Shown here: one piece after another, positions 25,008 to 34,000 of the stretch | How the letters are laid out: the number at the start of each line of letters is the position of its first letter | Position numbering within the stretch: the first letter of the stretch is position 1 | NCBI RefSeq assembly: GCF_003480915.1 | Contig: NZ_QUKD01000005.1 | Span: forward strand, 310,001-374,000 | Direction: 5' to 3' | Source: Parabacteroides sp. TM07-1AC | GTDB lineage: Bacteria > Bacteroidota > Bacteroidia > Bacteroidales > Tannerellaceae | Length of the DNA stretch: 64,000 nt | Position numbers and translations under genes: made by a program | Notes under the pieces: model-generated | Seen by the model: only the letters and a program-made list of their open reading frames with translations | The model's database searches: none | Told to the model about the DNA's origin: nothing

Positions 25008-25074
25008 AGCGCTTCTCTTATTATTTAAAACGATTTGTATCATAAAACATGTCATTCAGATATGTTTTACAACA

Positions 25075-25082
25075 CAAAAGTA
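25075..25082 (-). promoter_or_regulatory. -7 promoter element of the candidate small gene
   Basis: The minus strand reads TACTTTTG. Transcription would start near 25069, giving a leader of about 60 bases before the ATG at 25007. Confidence 0.5.
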
Positions 25083-25164
25083 GTAGTAATATACATACGT
25101 TATACCAGCCTCTTCGGCTTTTAACATCATTTGCACAAAACAGACAGCCACTTTTCGAAAGCCC

Positions 25165-26301
25165 TTACCCTATAACATATTTCGAATAAGGCAATTTACT
25201 CAGCAAATAAACAAACAGCCACGTCGCAGCCAGTGTAAAGACAGCCGATACGGGAACAATGGCAGGTATAGGAATATGCAGCCAAAGCGTCAGCAAATAA
25301 GACGGTCCCACAAAGAAATAATGTACACAATAAATGCCGAACCCGAGTTTGGTCAGATTAGCCAATGCACGGCAAATCAAAGGAGAAGTGATACGGACCT
25401 TTTGCATCAAAAGGAATATGGCAGCCGTCATCAGCATCGCATTCGGGGAGCAATAGGTGAAAAACAACTCCATACCCTCTTCACTTACATTCGGATCCGA
25501 GGTCATATACCTGAAACCTACAAAAGTAGCCAAATATCCGATCAGGAACAAAGGCACAACGATAGCCAGTGTTTTTCTTATCGACCAGTCATTGCCTTTC
25601 CCTAAATAATGCCCCAGCAACAAATACCCGTTGAAGCCTGCAAAATAATAGAACAATCCGTAAGCGTTCCATGAACAGGTTCCGAACAGATAATGGGACA
25701 CAAACTCCATCAGATAAGGAATAAACAACGAAACGCCCCAAATCAGCAGAAACCACCGTTTTGCCTTATCGGAAGCTTTTTCTACCCAGGCAGAGAAGAC
25801 CGGCATATAGAGATACAGACCGATCAAAGCATAGATATACCACATCGGCGTTGCATAAACGGTAAACGTAAGCGGTATCATGGCTATATCTTTCAATCCG
25901 TCAGCCAGGGAAGCCGAAGGATCGGGTGCCCAGGGAAAGAAATCGGTAACCAGTTCAGGACTTCCGCCTACCCATTGGATAAACCACGGAGCCAGATTAA
26001 ACAGTATCGACCAGATCAGGAAAGGGAAAAAGACCCGCGGAATGCGTTTCTTATAAAAGAGAGAAGCCTCCTGCTTCAGCGGAAGTAATAAAAAACCGGT
26101 CATCATGACAAACAGAGGCACACAGGCTCTCAACATAGATCCGTAGGCCGATCCCCAGAAATTAATTTCAGGATTGGCACGCGACTCCGGAGAGGCGTTA
26201 AACGGGTCCGTACAATGACAGGCAATCACCATCAGGATAGCAACGAAACGAAGAGCGTCCAGCCAGACTATATGCGGACGGGCAGTAGTAGTGTTATTCA
26301 T
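25165..26301 (-). CDS. Acyltransferase family 3 membrane protein
   Basis: This 378-residue polytopic protein has about ten hydrophobic segments and the acyltransferase 3 start IVWLDALRFVAILMVIACHC, which contains the conserved early arginine and the histidine in transmembrane segment 1. Members move acyl groups, commonly acetyl, from the cytoplasm to extracellular polysaccharides, lipids or peptidoglycan. The acceptor here cannot be told. It lies 62 bases downstream of the AraC-type regulator in the same direction and may be co-transcribed with it, although they are separated by AT-rich sequence with no clear terminator. Confidence 0.88.
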   Translation of the reverse strand: MNNTTTARPHIVWLDALRFVAILMVIACHCTDPFNASPESRANPEINFWGSAYGSMLRACVPLFVMMTGFLLLPLKQEASLFYKKRIPRVFFPFLIWSILFNLAPWFIQWVGGSPELVTDFFPWAPDPSASLADGLKDIAMIPLTFTVYATPMWYIYALIGLYLYMPVFSAWVEKASDKAKRWFLLIWGVSLFIPYLMEFVSHYLFGTCSWNAYGLFYYFAGFNGYLLLGHYLGKGNDWSIRKTLAIVVPLFLIGYLATFVGFRYMTSDPNVSEEGMELFFTYCSPNAMLMTAAIFLLMQKVRITSPLICRALANLTKLGFGIYCVHYFFVGPSYLLTLWLHIPIPAIVPVSAVFTLAATWLFVYLLSKLPYSKYVIG

Positions 26302-26363
26302 GACAAGTTTATTTTCAAACAGCCGTAAAAGTAAGCATAGTTCTGTATATTACGAAACTATTG

Positions 26364-27491
26364 TTATCCTCTTTTATATTCGGAAGGTACAATTCCCGTC
26401 TGCTTGATAAAAGCACGGCGGAAAGTACTCATGGAGTGAAAACCGGAACGTTCCGCAATCTCCTGGATACTTGCCAGCGGTTCGGCATCCATCAGACGCT
26501 TGCTCTCCTCTACACGGAACTGGTTCACATAATCGGAGAAAGACATACCCAGCTCTTTATTGAATAATTGTGACAGATAAGAACGGCTGATAGGAAAAAC
26601 CCGCTGCAGATCAGTCAAGCGCAGGTCATCGTTCAGATAAGGTTTTTCGCGTTCAAACCAGGCATTCACCTCTTCCGCATAGCGTTTGAAAAGCGCTCCC
26701 CGCTGCTCTTCATCGTCATCATCTTCCTCCTCGTCATCGTTCGACGGAAGATCCCATCCGTTCTTAAAAGAATGCTCCAGCCGGATATTCTTGAGAAATA
26801 AGGCCTTATAAAAAAAATAAAACCAAACAACCAGCATGACGGCCTTAATAACGACATACAGGATTGTCCGATCGGTCAATAATAAGACCACATAAAGAAA
26901 ATAGAGAATTGACAATATGATCATCGTTCGCTTCAACCAACGCAAATCATAGCTTTCAGGGTCTGAAACATTCTCACTCAGATAAGCGGTATATTCATCG
27001 GCATACTTTACAACCAAATATATCGGCAGAATCATATAAAAAAGAGTAAGTACCAGCACCAATAAACGCAAAAAGACATCCAGATTAAAATGCGTAAAGA
27101 CATCTTTTATCGAATAAAAAACATGTATTTCCCCACCCGATAAACGATAAGCAAGATAAGAAAAACCACCTATCACGACAGGCGAAAGGAAAACGGCAAA
27201 ACGCCTTAAAGTAAGAAAACCGGGACGTAGCTTTTCGATCACATAACAAGCCAGACAAGCGGTCACCAGACAGCTCGCAATAAGTATGTCAGGATGGAAC
27301 GCTTCCTTTGCCTCATCCACGTAAGAATTAACAGAAATTCTGATTACAGCCATCAATGCCCACATAATCATACTCCATGCTAAAATAAGTCGTGCCCGGT
27401 TGCCAAATGACCTCAATAGCATCATAATGCCACCCAATACGCACAGGCCTATTATCTGCATACTCAATAAAAACTGTATTTTGTCCAGCAT
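26364..27491 (-). CDS. Membrane-anchored AraC-family transcriptional regulator
   Basis: The 375-residue protein has an N-terminal half of about seven hydrophobic segments (LLSMQIIGLCVLGGIMMLL, LIASCLVTACLACYVI, LLVLVLTLFYMILPIYLVV and others). An acidic linker follows (DDEEEDDDDEEQ), then a C-terminal AraC DNA-binding domain (LTDLQRVFPISRSYLSQLFNKE, IQEIAERSGFHSMSTFRRAFIKQTGIVPSEYK). Such regulators sense an envelope or lipid-soluble signal and bind DNA from the membrane. It is divergent from the fimbrillin-like gene, and direct repeats in the shared upstream region could be its sites. Confidence 0.9.
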   Translation of the reverse strand: MLDKIQFLLSMQIIGLCVLGGIMMLLRSFGNRARLILAWSMIMWALMAVIRISVNSYVDEAKEAFHPDILIASCLVTACLACYVIEKLRPGFLTLRRFAVFLSPVVIGGFSYLAYRLSGGEIHVFYSIKDVFTHFNLDVFLRLLVLVLTLFYMILPIYLVVKYADEYTAYLSENVSDPESYDLRWLKRTMIILSILYFLYVVLLLTDRTILYVVIKAVMLVVWFYFFYKALFLKNIRLEHSFKNGWDLPSNDDEEEDDDDEEQRGALFKRYAEEVNAWFEREKPYLNDDLRLTDLQRVFPISRSYLSQLFNKELGMSFSDYVNQFRVEESKRLMDAEPLASIQEIAERSGFHSMSTFRRAFIKQTGIVPSEYKRG

Positions 27492-27540
27492 ATGTTATCG
27501 CCTCATTTTAGTATAAACAATTTGAATCTTCAAATGGTTG

Positions 27541-27623
27541 ATTTGCACCCTATTTAGACAATTTGACGCTTCTGGATTATTTGCACCATGCGTTTTTATA
27601 CCATTTCATCGTGGTTTTATACC
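27541..27623. promoter_or_regulatory. Direct repeats between araC-type regulator and fimbrillin-like gene
   Basis: ATTTGCACC occurs at 27541 and 27579, and TTTTATACC at 27594 and 27615, the latter pair with a 21-base period. They lie in the 205-base divergent spacer. They are candidate sites for the adjacent regulator; this is inference from position and periodicity. Confidence 0.4.
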
Positions 27624-27696
27624 GTATGATCTCCCTTTTTCCTCAAACTGCCGGATATTTGCAATATGAAATTTGATACAAAAATAGCATAAAAGT

Positions 27697-28659
27697 ATGA
27701 GAAATTTATTACTATTTATTACACTGATTTCCAGTTTGGCAGCTTGCTCTCACGATAGCAATTTCGCAGCCATTGAGAGTATTAGCGCGAAAGAAAAACC
27801 ATTAAAAATTATTACACGTATTTTAACTACAAAATCGGCGAATTTCGTCCAGGAATTCAAAGACGGATCGGAAATAGGACTGCTGATCACACGCGAAGAC
27901 GACGGTGGTCTTTATGACGAGGATAGTGATTATATAAATGTAAAAGCGAAAGCAAATTTAATTAGTAATAAAATCTCCTGGCGGCAAACGCCGGAAGTCA
28001 CGCTTAACTTTGACCCGGCCATCGTGTATGCCTATTATCCATATCAGTCGCAAATGAGACTGAGCACGGCAAGTATCCCTGTAAAGATATCGCCGGATGC
28101 CACTCAGACACGCGACTATATGTACGGCACACACGCTCTCGGCCAGAAAGCAGTAAACAGCATCTCCCCGATGGTCTTGCTGAATATGGAACATGCCCTG
28201 TCGCTCATATCTTTTCAGGTCAACCTGGAAAAAACAGAAGAAGAAATTTATGAGTTAAGCGCTGTCCAACTGGGAAACAAAGCCGGAGGTACGGCACTGA
28301 TATGCAAAGGTATGATGGATATCAGGACCGGACAAATCACCGGAACGGCTTGTTGCAGCATCGCTAGCCGGCTCAACCTGGAGGAACCTGTCACACTGAC
28401 AAAAGAGTTCTGTGATCCGCAGCAGATCATGGTGATCCCGACAGCATCGGGCACCACGGCGGAGGGTGACATCGAGGCACTCTTTACGATCAACGGAACT
28501 TCGTACAAATATAAAATTCCCGCAAAGACTGTATGGGAAAAAGGACATAAATACCTCTACAAATTAACTCTCAGCGGAGAGGCTCTTACATTGAAAGAGG
28601 TATCCGTTACGGACTGGATACAGGGTAACGGCAAAGATGCTACAAGCAGCATTATGTAA
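27697..28659 (+). CDS. Fimbrillin-like (Mfa family) lipoprotein
   Basis: The 320-residue product starts with a lipoprotein signal (MRNLLLFITLISSLAACSHD, cysteine at residue 17). Its middle and C-terminal parts follow the fimbrillin family pattern: a strand-rich domain with PAIVYAYYPYQSQ, MYGTHALGQ, NMEHALSLISFQVN, and a C-terminal domain ending GHKYLYKLTLSGEALTLKEVSVTDWIQGN. The closing WxxGxG-type signature is characteristic. Fimbrillins build surface fimbriae or act as accessory tip or anchor proteins. A lone gene without partners may be an accessory subunit or a free surface lipoprotein. Confidence 0.8.
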   Translation: MRNLLLFITLISSLAACSHDSNFAAIESISAKEKPLKIITRILTTKSANFVQEFKDGSEIGLLITREDDGGLYDEDSDYINVKAKANLISNKISWRQTPEVTLNFDPAIVYAYYPYQSQMRLSTASIPVKISPDATQTRDYMYGTHALGQKAVNSISPMVLLNMEHALSLISFQVNLEKTEEEIYELSAVQLGNKAGGTALICKGMMDIRTGQITGTACCSIASRLNLEEPVTLTKEFCDPQQIMVIPTASGTTAEGDIEALFTINGTSYKYKIPAKTVWEKGHKYLYKLTLSGEALTLKEVSVTDWIQGNGKDATSSIM

Positions 28660-28689
28660 GTTTTATTTTATGTTTTGGTTATGGTTTAG

Positions 28690-28990
28690 AATCTCTGGGT
28701 AACCGTATTTTGTTGGAATGCCGATGATCTGCTGTCCGGATGTACGGACGATAAGTCTGATTGGACAGACAGCCCGGCATTGCAAGAAGAAATAGGGTTT
28801 ACCGTAAAAAGGAAATAAGGCCTCCATCCCTGCCACGACATCCGGCAAAGGGCCGAAGAACATCCTTTCAACAGGATTCTATAAGTGTAAACGCCGTGGC
28901 AAGTCGTTCCATACTTCTTGCCACCGGCCACTACACCGATCCGACCATCCGGGAGCTGACAGCGGTCAGTCCTTCAAAAAAGAATTAACG
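28690..28990 (+). pseudogene. Possible decayed fimbrillin-type gene remnant
   Basis: Downstream of the fimbrillin-like gene, different frames give protein-like pieces. One frame reads LLSGCTDDKSDWTDSPALQE, which resembles a lipobox and the start of a mature lipoprotein, then EEIGFTVKRK before a stop. The next frame continues KASIPATTSGKGPKNIL. A third reads ISVNAVASRSILLATGHYTD. Fimbrillin N-termini commonly have such an EIxF...RA...TT...G order, so this may be a frameshifted relic. The 690-base gap 28660-29349 contains no intact gene. The call is weak because the pieces are short. Confidence 0.3.
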
Positions 28991-29047
28991 AACTAACTCG
29001 TGAGAGTTACGTATACATTTAATTAATACTAAAATAGTAATAATGAG

Positions 29048-29150
29048 CCGGCCCCGAATACCGCGCCCTGCACTCAACAGGACGCATATTCCCTCTCAAC
29101 TTATCGCCGACAACACTCTTTTATTTGACTATAAACCTTGACGGGGCCGG
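29048..29150. repeat. Long-range GC-rich inverted repeat
   Basis: CCGGCCCCG (29048-29056) and CGGGGCCGG (29142-29150) are perfect complements 85 bases apart, in an otherwise AT-rich spacer. Similarity extends outward (AATGA on the left, TTTCATT on the right). It may be a long-loop terminator or structured RNA. No promoter element was found between the arms. Confidence 0.45.
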
Positions 29151-29174
29151 TTTCATTTATACTATCCGAAAAGG

Positions 29175-29238
29175 TGTTTCACCCTAATGGAACAGTTGTT
29201 TCTCCTAGATGAAACACTTGTTCCATTAGGGTGAAACA
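29175..29238. repeat. Array of three 20-bp dyad units, 22-bp period; also a large hairpin
   Basis: Units start at 29175 (TGTTTCACCCTAATGGAACA), 29197 (TGTTTCTCCTAGATGAAACA) and 29219 (TGTTCCATTAGGGTGAAACA), separated by two bases. Each is a palindrome of TGTTYC and GRAACA arms. The first and third are exact reverse complements, so the whole folds into a stem of more than 20 bp followed by TTTTTATTTT. It may end transcription ahead of the PUL 2 sigma gene, or be a protein-binding array. Confidence 0.65.
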
Positions 29239-29305
29239 CTTTTTATTTTGAAATGTAAACATTCAGCTTTTTACACAAAAAGATTCACATTCTGTATATT
29301 TTCCT

Positions 29306-29313
29306 TACATTTG
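29306..29313 (+). promoter_or_regulatory. -7 promoter element of the PUL 2 sigma factor gene
   Basis: TACATTTG matches TAnnTTTG and lies 36 bases before the ATG at 29350. Confidence 0.55.
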
Positions 29314-29349
29314 CTCCATTGCGACTAGCATTGAAAACAAAGAAAGGAA

Positions 29350-29910
29350 ATGATCGGGACTGAGATACACAATTTCAATACGTTATACACCAAATTCTAC
29401 AGAAAATCCTTTCTGTTCACTAAATCGTATGTGCATGACGAATGTATTGCCGAAGACATTGTGTCGGACGTTCTGATAAAATTATGGGAGATACTAAAAG
29501 AGAAGGAGATTGAACATATCGAAGCCTTACTCTTAACCACATTGAAAAATAAATCGCTCGACCACCTGAAACATGAAGCGATTAAAACGGAAGCGATCAG
29601 CACCTTAACGGATATGAAACAAAGGGAGCTGGATATCCGCATTTCTACCTTGGAGGCTTGTAACCCGGAAGATATATTCTCTGCAGAAGTACAGCAGATC
29701 ATCACCACTACCTTAGCTCTCCTGCCGGAACAAACCCGTCGTGTTTTTGAAATGAGCCGCTTCGAAAATAAAACAAACAAAGAGATAGCAGAAGAACTGG
29801 AAATCACTGTCAAAGGTGTTGAGTATCACATCACAAAAGCTTTAAAACCACTGCGGGAGAATCTCAAAGATTACCTGCCTCTCTTCTATTTCTTCTTTTT
29901 TTTCCATTAA
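29350..29910 (+). CDS. ECF RNA polymerase sigma factor (PUL 2)
   Basis: This 186-residue protein has the two conserved regions of extracytoplasmic-function sigma factors. Region 2 holds SYVHDECIAEDIVSDVLIKLWE. Region 4 holds LLPEQTRRVFEMSRFENKTNKEIAEELEITVKGVEYHITKALKPL, with its helix-turn-helix. With the FecR-like gene 86 bases downstream and an STN-bearing SusC after it, it forms the standard trans-envelope signalling set. The loaded transporter signals to FecR, which frees the sigma factor to activate the susC operon. Confidence 0.93.
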   Translation: MIGTEIHNFNTLYTKFYRKSFLFTKSYVHDECIAEDIVSDVLIKLWEILKEKEIEHIEALLLTTLKNKSLDHLKHEAIKTEAISTLTDMKQRELDIRISTLEACNPEDIFSAEVQQIITTTLALLPEQTRRVFEMSRFENKTNKEIAEELEITVKGVEYHITKALKPLRENLKDYLPLFYFFFFFH

Positions 29911-29996
29911 TTTTTCATATTCCACTAGGGTTACCGGGGAATAAATCGTTTTAATAGTAGTGAGGTAAAATATGCCTCAAAATATTGAAGAGAAGA

Positions 29997-30935
29997 ATGA
30001 ATCTGGAAATGCTACATAGATATATAGCAGGCGATGCGACTCCGGAAGAAAAAGAGGAAGTTACCCGCTGGCTGGATGCTGACAAGAAAAACATGAAGGA
30101 GTTTCTTGCACAGCGAAAACTATATGATATATCTATCTGGCAACAGGAATTAACTATCCCCTCGGCAACAAAGCAAAAGCAATGGACACTCCGAACGATA
30201 TCCATCGAACTTACAAAAATAGCTGCCATCTTCATTCTGGCTTTTACCGTACTTTATTCATTTCTGATGAACAAAGACAGCTCAGATCCAGCTATTATGC
30301 AAACAATCTTCGTTCCACCCGGACAACGTGCAGAACTCACGTTAACCGACGGAACCAAAGTCTGGCTAAATGCAAAAACAACATTTACATTCCCCAATAA
30401 ATTCACAGCTAATACCCGTAATGTAACTTTAGACGGTGAAGGGTATTTTAATGTAACCAGAGATACGGAAAAACCGTTTCTTGTACAGACAGAAAAATAC
30501 AACATCAAAGTACTTGGTACCGAATTTAACGTAACCGCCTATTCCGGTTCGCCAGTCTTTGAAACCGCCTTATTAAAAGGAGCTGTTGAAGTATCTTCAC
30601 CGGCAACATATTCCAAAGTTTACTTAAAACCCAACACGCGTACTTACGAAAGGAACGGGGAATTAAGGACAGGTATAATAGAACACCAGTCTTATTTTCT
30701 GTGGAAAGAAGGGTTGATCTGCTTCTTCGATGAACCGGTCGGTAAAATGATCGAGAAACTGGAGTTATATTACGATGTGAAAATAGATGTACGGAATACA
30801 GAATTACTTAAAAACCGTTACTCCGGGAAATTCCGGACGAAAGACGGCGTGGAACATGTATTAAAAGTACTCCAGCTAAGACACAGATTTACTTACACAA
30901 AAGATAATGACTTGAATCTGATAACCATTAAATAA
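29997..30935 (+). CDS. FecR-family anti-sigma factor (PUL 2)
   Basis: The ATG at 29997 gives a protein of about 312 residues beginning MNLEMLHRYIAGDATPEEKEEV, the sigma-binding cytoplasmic helices. A single membrane segment (AAIFILAFTVLYSFLM) follows. The periplasmic FecR domain begins FVPPGQRAELTLTDGTKVWLN, and a C-terminal DUF4974-type domain contains FFDEPVGKMIEKLELYYDVKI and YSGKFRTKDG. The in-frame TTG at 29985 is an unlikely start. It should hold its partner sigma factor inactive until signalled by the SusC STN domain. Confidence 0.93.
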   Translation: MNLEMLHRYIAGDATPEEKEEVTRWLDADKKNMKEFLAQRKLYDISIWQQELTIPSATKQKQWTLRTISIELTKIAAIFILAFTVLYSFLMNKDSSDPAIMQTIFVPPGQRAELTLTDGTKVWLNAKTTFTFPNKFTANTRNVTLDGEGYFNVTRDTEKPFLVQTEKYNIKVLGTEFNVTAYSGSPVFETALLKGAVEVSSPATYSKVYLKPNTRTYERNGELRTGIIEHQSYFLWKEGLICFFDEPVGKMIEKLELYYDVKIDVRNTELLKNRYSGKFRTKDGVEHVLKVLQLRHRFTYTKDNDLNLITIK

Positions 30936-30975
30936 TTAATCACAAAAACAGTCTGCCTATGAAATAGAACACATG

Positions 30976-31070
30976 AAAAAACAAAAACCGGAAAATGCTC
31001 CAACACTTTCCGGTTCAAAGTAAGTCAATACCCGACTTCTTTCCTTAAATATCTAAGTATTAACTAACAC
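30976..31070 (-). ncRNA. Candidate DonS-like antisense small RNA opposite the fecR-susC junction (PUL 2)
   Basis: On the minus strand a TACTTTTG element at 31077-31084 overlaps the A of the susC ATG. About 90 bases downstream is a textbook terminator: AACCGGAAA, 12-base loop, TTTCCGGTT (31015 to 30986), then TTTGTTTTTT. The predicted RNA would be antisense to the susC leader. Cis-antisense RNAs at this place are known in Bacteroides PULs (DonS in B. fragilis). The same layout recurs at PUL 3. Ends are estimates; expression is inferred. Confidence 0.6.
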
Positions 31071-31083
31071 AGTTTACAAAAGT

Positions 31084-34000
31084 ATGAAAAATATTTTGTA
31101 CGGGGATTCTCTTGTCCCATTTAAACCACATTTTAAACACATATTTCGCATTATGAAATTTGCTTTTGTGTATCTCTTTATCTTCATATCTGGGATATTT
31201 GCAACGGAAGCTGCTTCTCAGACTATGAAAGTTTCTATTGTAGCGAAAAACATCTCAACACGAGATCTCATGCAGGAGATAGAGAAACAAACCGATTATC
31301 TGTTCGTATATAAAAAAGACGAAATAAACCTGCAACGTAAAGTAACCGTAAATGCAACCGATAAAACAGTTGCAGAAGTATTAAACCAGGCATTTGGACG
31401 GACCGATATCGTCTATGCAGTAGAAGGTTCAAACATTATGCTAATGAAGAAAGGGGAAGAGAACTACCCTTCTGCAGTTGCACAACAGAAAGGACGTATT
31501 ATCAATGGTGTCGTTACCGATACCAAGGGAGAAACAATTATCGGAGCGAATGTCTCAGTCAAAGGTACAACCATCGGTACTATTACAGATATAGATGGTA
31601 AATTCTCTCTGGAAGTTCCTGATAAAGCTCAGTTACAAGTTTCCTATATAGGTTATTTAACTCAGGATATAACAGTAGGAAACAAAACATCACTGGATAT
31701 CCAACTTGCAGAAGACACACAGAATCTGGAAGAAGTCGTTGTTGTCGGATACGGTGTACAAAAGAAAACAAGTATTTCCGGCTCTATCGCAACCATTGCA
31801 CAGGAGGATATCAAGAAATCTTCCACATCCAATCTGAGCGAATCATTGGTAGGACGTATGCCGGGTTTGATTGCCGTTAACGAATCGGGAAAACCCGGAT
31901 CGGGTTCTAAACTGTTAATCCGAGGACAAGGAACCTGGAATAACAGTGACCCATTAGTAATCGTGGACGGTATCGAACGTGATTTCAGTAATCTCGACCC
32001 GAACGAAATCGAAAATATCTCCGTACTGAAAGATGCAGCCGCCGCAGCCGTTTATGGTGCAAGAGCTGCCAATGGAGTTATCCTGGTAACTACCAAACGC
32101 GGTAAAGACGGCAAACCGTCTGTCAAACTGGATACCTATTACGGTTTAAAAAGCGTAACACGTTATCCGGATCTGGCAAGTCCGTACGAATGGGCGACAA
32201 CCCGTAATAAAGCTTATCTGATGGATGGTGTTGATCCTAACGATACCCGTATATTTTCGCAGGAACAACTGGATAAATTCAGAAATGGCGAACAGGGAAC
32301 CGACTGGTATAAAGAAACATTCAATAAAACAGCTTCCCAGTATTATGCCAACCTCAATCTTTCCGGAGGTTCGGAACGGGTAAAATATTTCGTTTCACTA
32401 GGTCACCATAATGAAGACGGATTAATCGACAATTTTGATTATAAGAAATACAATTTCCGTTCCAATATTGATGCGAAGGTAACCGAAAGACTGAATATCT
32501 CGGCTGATGTGGATGCAAGTACAAGAACCTACGATACTCCAGGGTGGAACCCTGAAGATTTATACCATTATGTAGCCCGTCAAAATCCGACTCTCCCAGC
32601 TTATCACCCTAATGGCTTGCCAGCTAATACCAACGGGGAACATTTGCCGGAAATGGTACACAATTCAGGAAATAACAAGCAAACGTACAATGATTTCCGG
32701 GTAACATTCAAAGCTGATTACAAAATACCCGGAATCGAAGGGCTGATAGCCAAAGGTATGTTCTCTTACGGAAAAAATTATATGTATAATAAGAAGTTCT
32801 TTATTCCGTACAAAATGTATGATATAAATGAAAACGGTGATATTATAAATACCAAAGTTGTAGGAGAAAAAACCAAGCTGGACGAAAAATTCGATCAGGG
32901 AGACGGTTATACTTATAACCTTTCTTTAAACTACAATCGTACATTTGGCAAACATGATGTCGGTTTACTTTTCCTATATGAAGAAGAATCTTCCAAAGGG
33001 AACGAGTTCTCGGCTTTCCGCACAAACTTCGTATCAAATTCAGTACCTCAACTCTCTGCCGGAGGCGATACCGATAAAACCAATGCGGGCAAAGCAAACG
33101 AATGGGCACGTAACGGTTTAGTCGGACGTATCAATTATGCTTATGATTCCAGATATATGTTTGAAGCATCATTCCGCTATGACGGTTCAATCACATTCCC
33201 GAAAGGACACAGATACGGATTCTTCCCCTCTGTTTCCGGAGCCTGGAGGATATCTAACGAGTCTTTCATCAAAGACAATTACTCATTTATCGATAACCTG
33301 AAATTAAGAGCATCCTACGGAACATTAGGTAATGACCAGGTTAAATTATGGCAGTACATGTCGGAATTTGTGTATTCTGACGTAGCTACCATAGGAGGAG
33401 GTAATGTCAACAGTATCGCCGTTTATAAAGATCTGTTCCCTAATCCTAACATTACCTGGGAAAAGTCATCTACATTCGATGTCGGACTGGAAGGTTTGTT
33501 ATGGCAGGGTCTACTGGGATTTGAAATTGACTTCTTTGCAAAAAGAACCAAAGATATCCTTGCCCCGCAGATCAGAACTATTCCGGAAACATTCGGAGCC
33601 ACATTACCTGACGTAAACTACGGAATATTGGATAACAAAGGATTGGAAATATCACTTACCCATTCTCATCAGATCGGTGATTTCACATACAGAATCGGAG
33701 GAAACTTCAGTTTTGTCCGTAATAAGGTTATCCAGTTCGATGAAAGCGAAACAACTCCTGATTACTATAAAGTAGTAGGCCGTCCTTTCACCCATACGTT
33801 AAGTACAAGCGGAACAAAAGTTTCATTAATGGATAACACGACAGAAAAGATAGGTCGCCCTTATGCCGGACTTGTCGGGATGAAAGCACTAGGCATATTC
33901 CAGTCACAAGAAGAGATCGATGCATGGCCTAAACAGTTCAACGGCGGTCAGAAACCGGGTGATGTGAAATATGCAGACGTGAACGGCGACGGGATGATCA

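Noticed and set aside
25276-26088. Plus-strand frames within the acyltransferase gene
   Set aside because: They are rich in Gln, Arg and His and are the reverse shadow of a membrane protein gene.
29048-29150. GC-rich inverted repeat as a third invertible segment
   Set aside because: The arms are only 9 bp, no promoter element lies between them, and no dyad centre is present; a long-loop hairpin is simpler.
30974-31024. 16-codon frame (MKKQKPENAPTLSGSK) before PUL 2 susC as a leader peptide
   Set aside because: It overlaps the hairpin completely, and the PUL 3 counterpart has no matching frame (MKKHF then stop); the shared signal is the minus-strand RNA layout.
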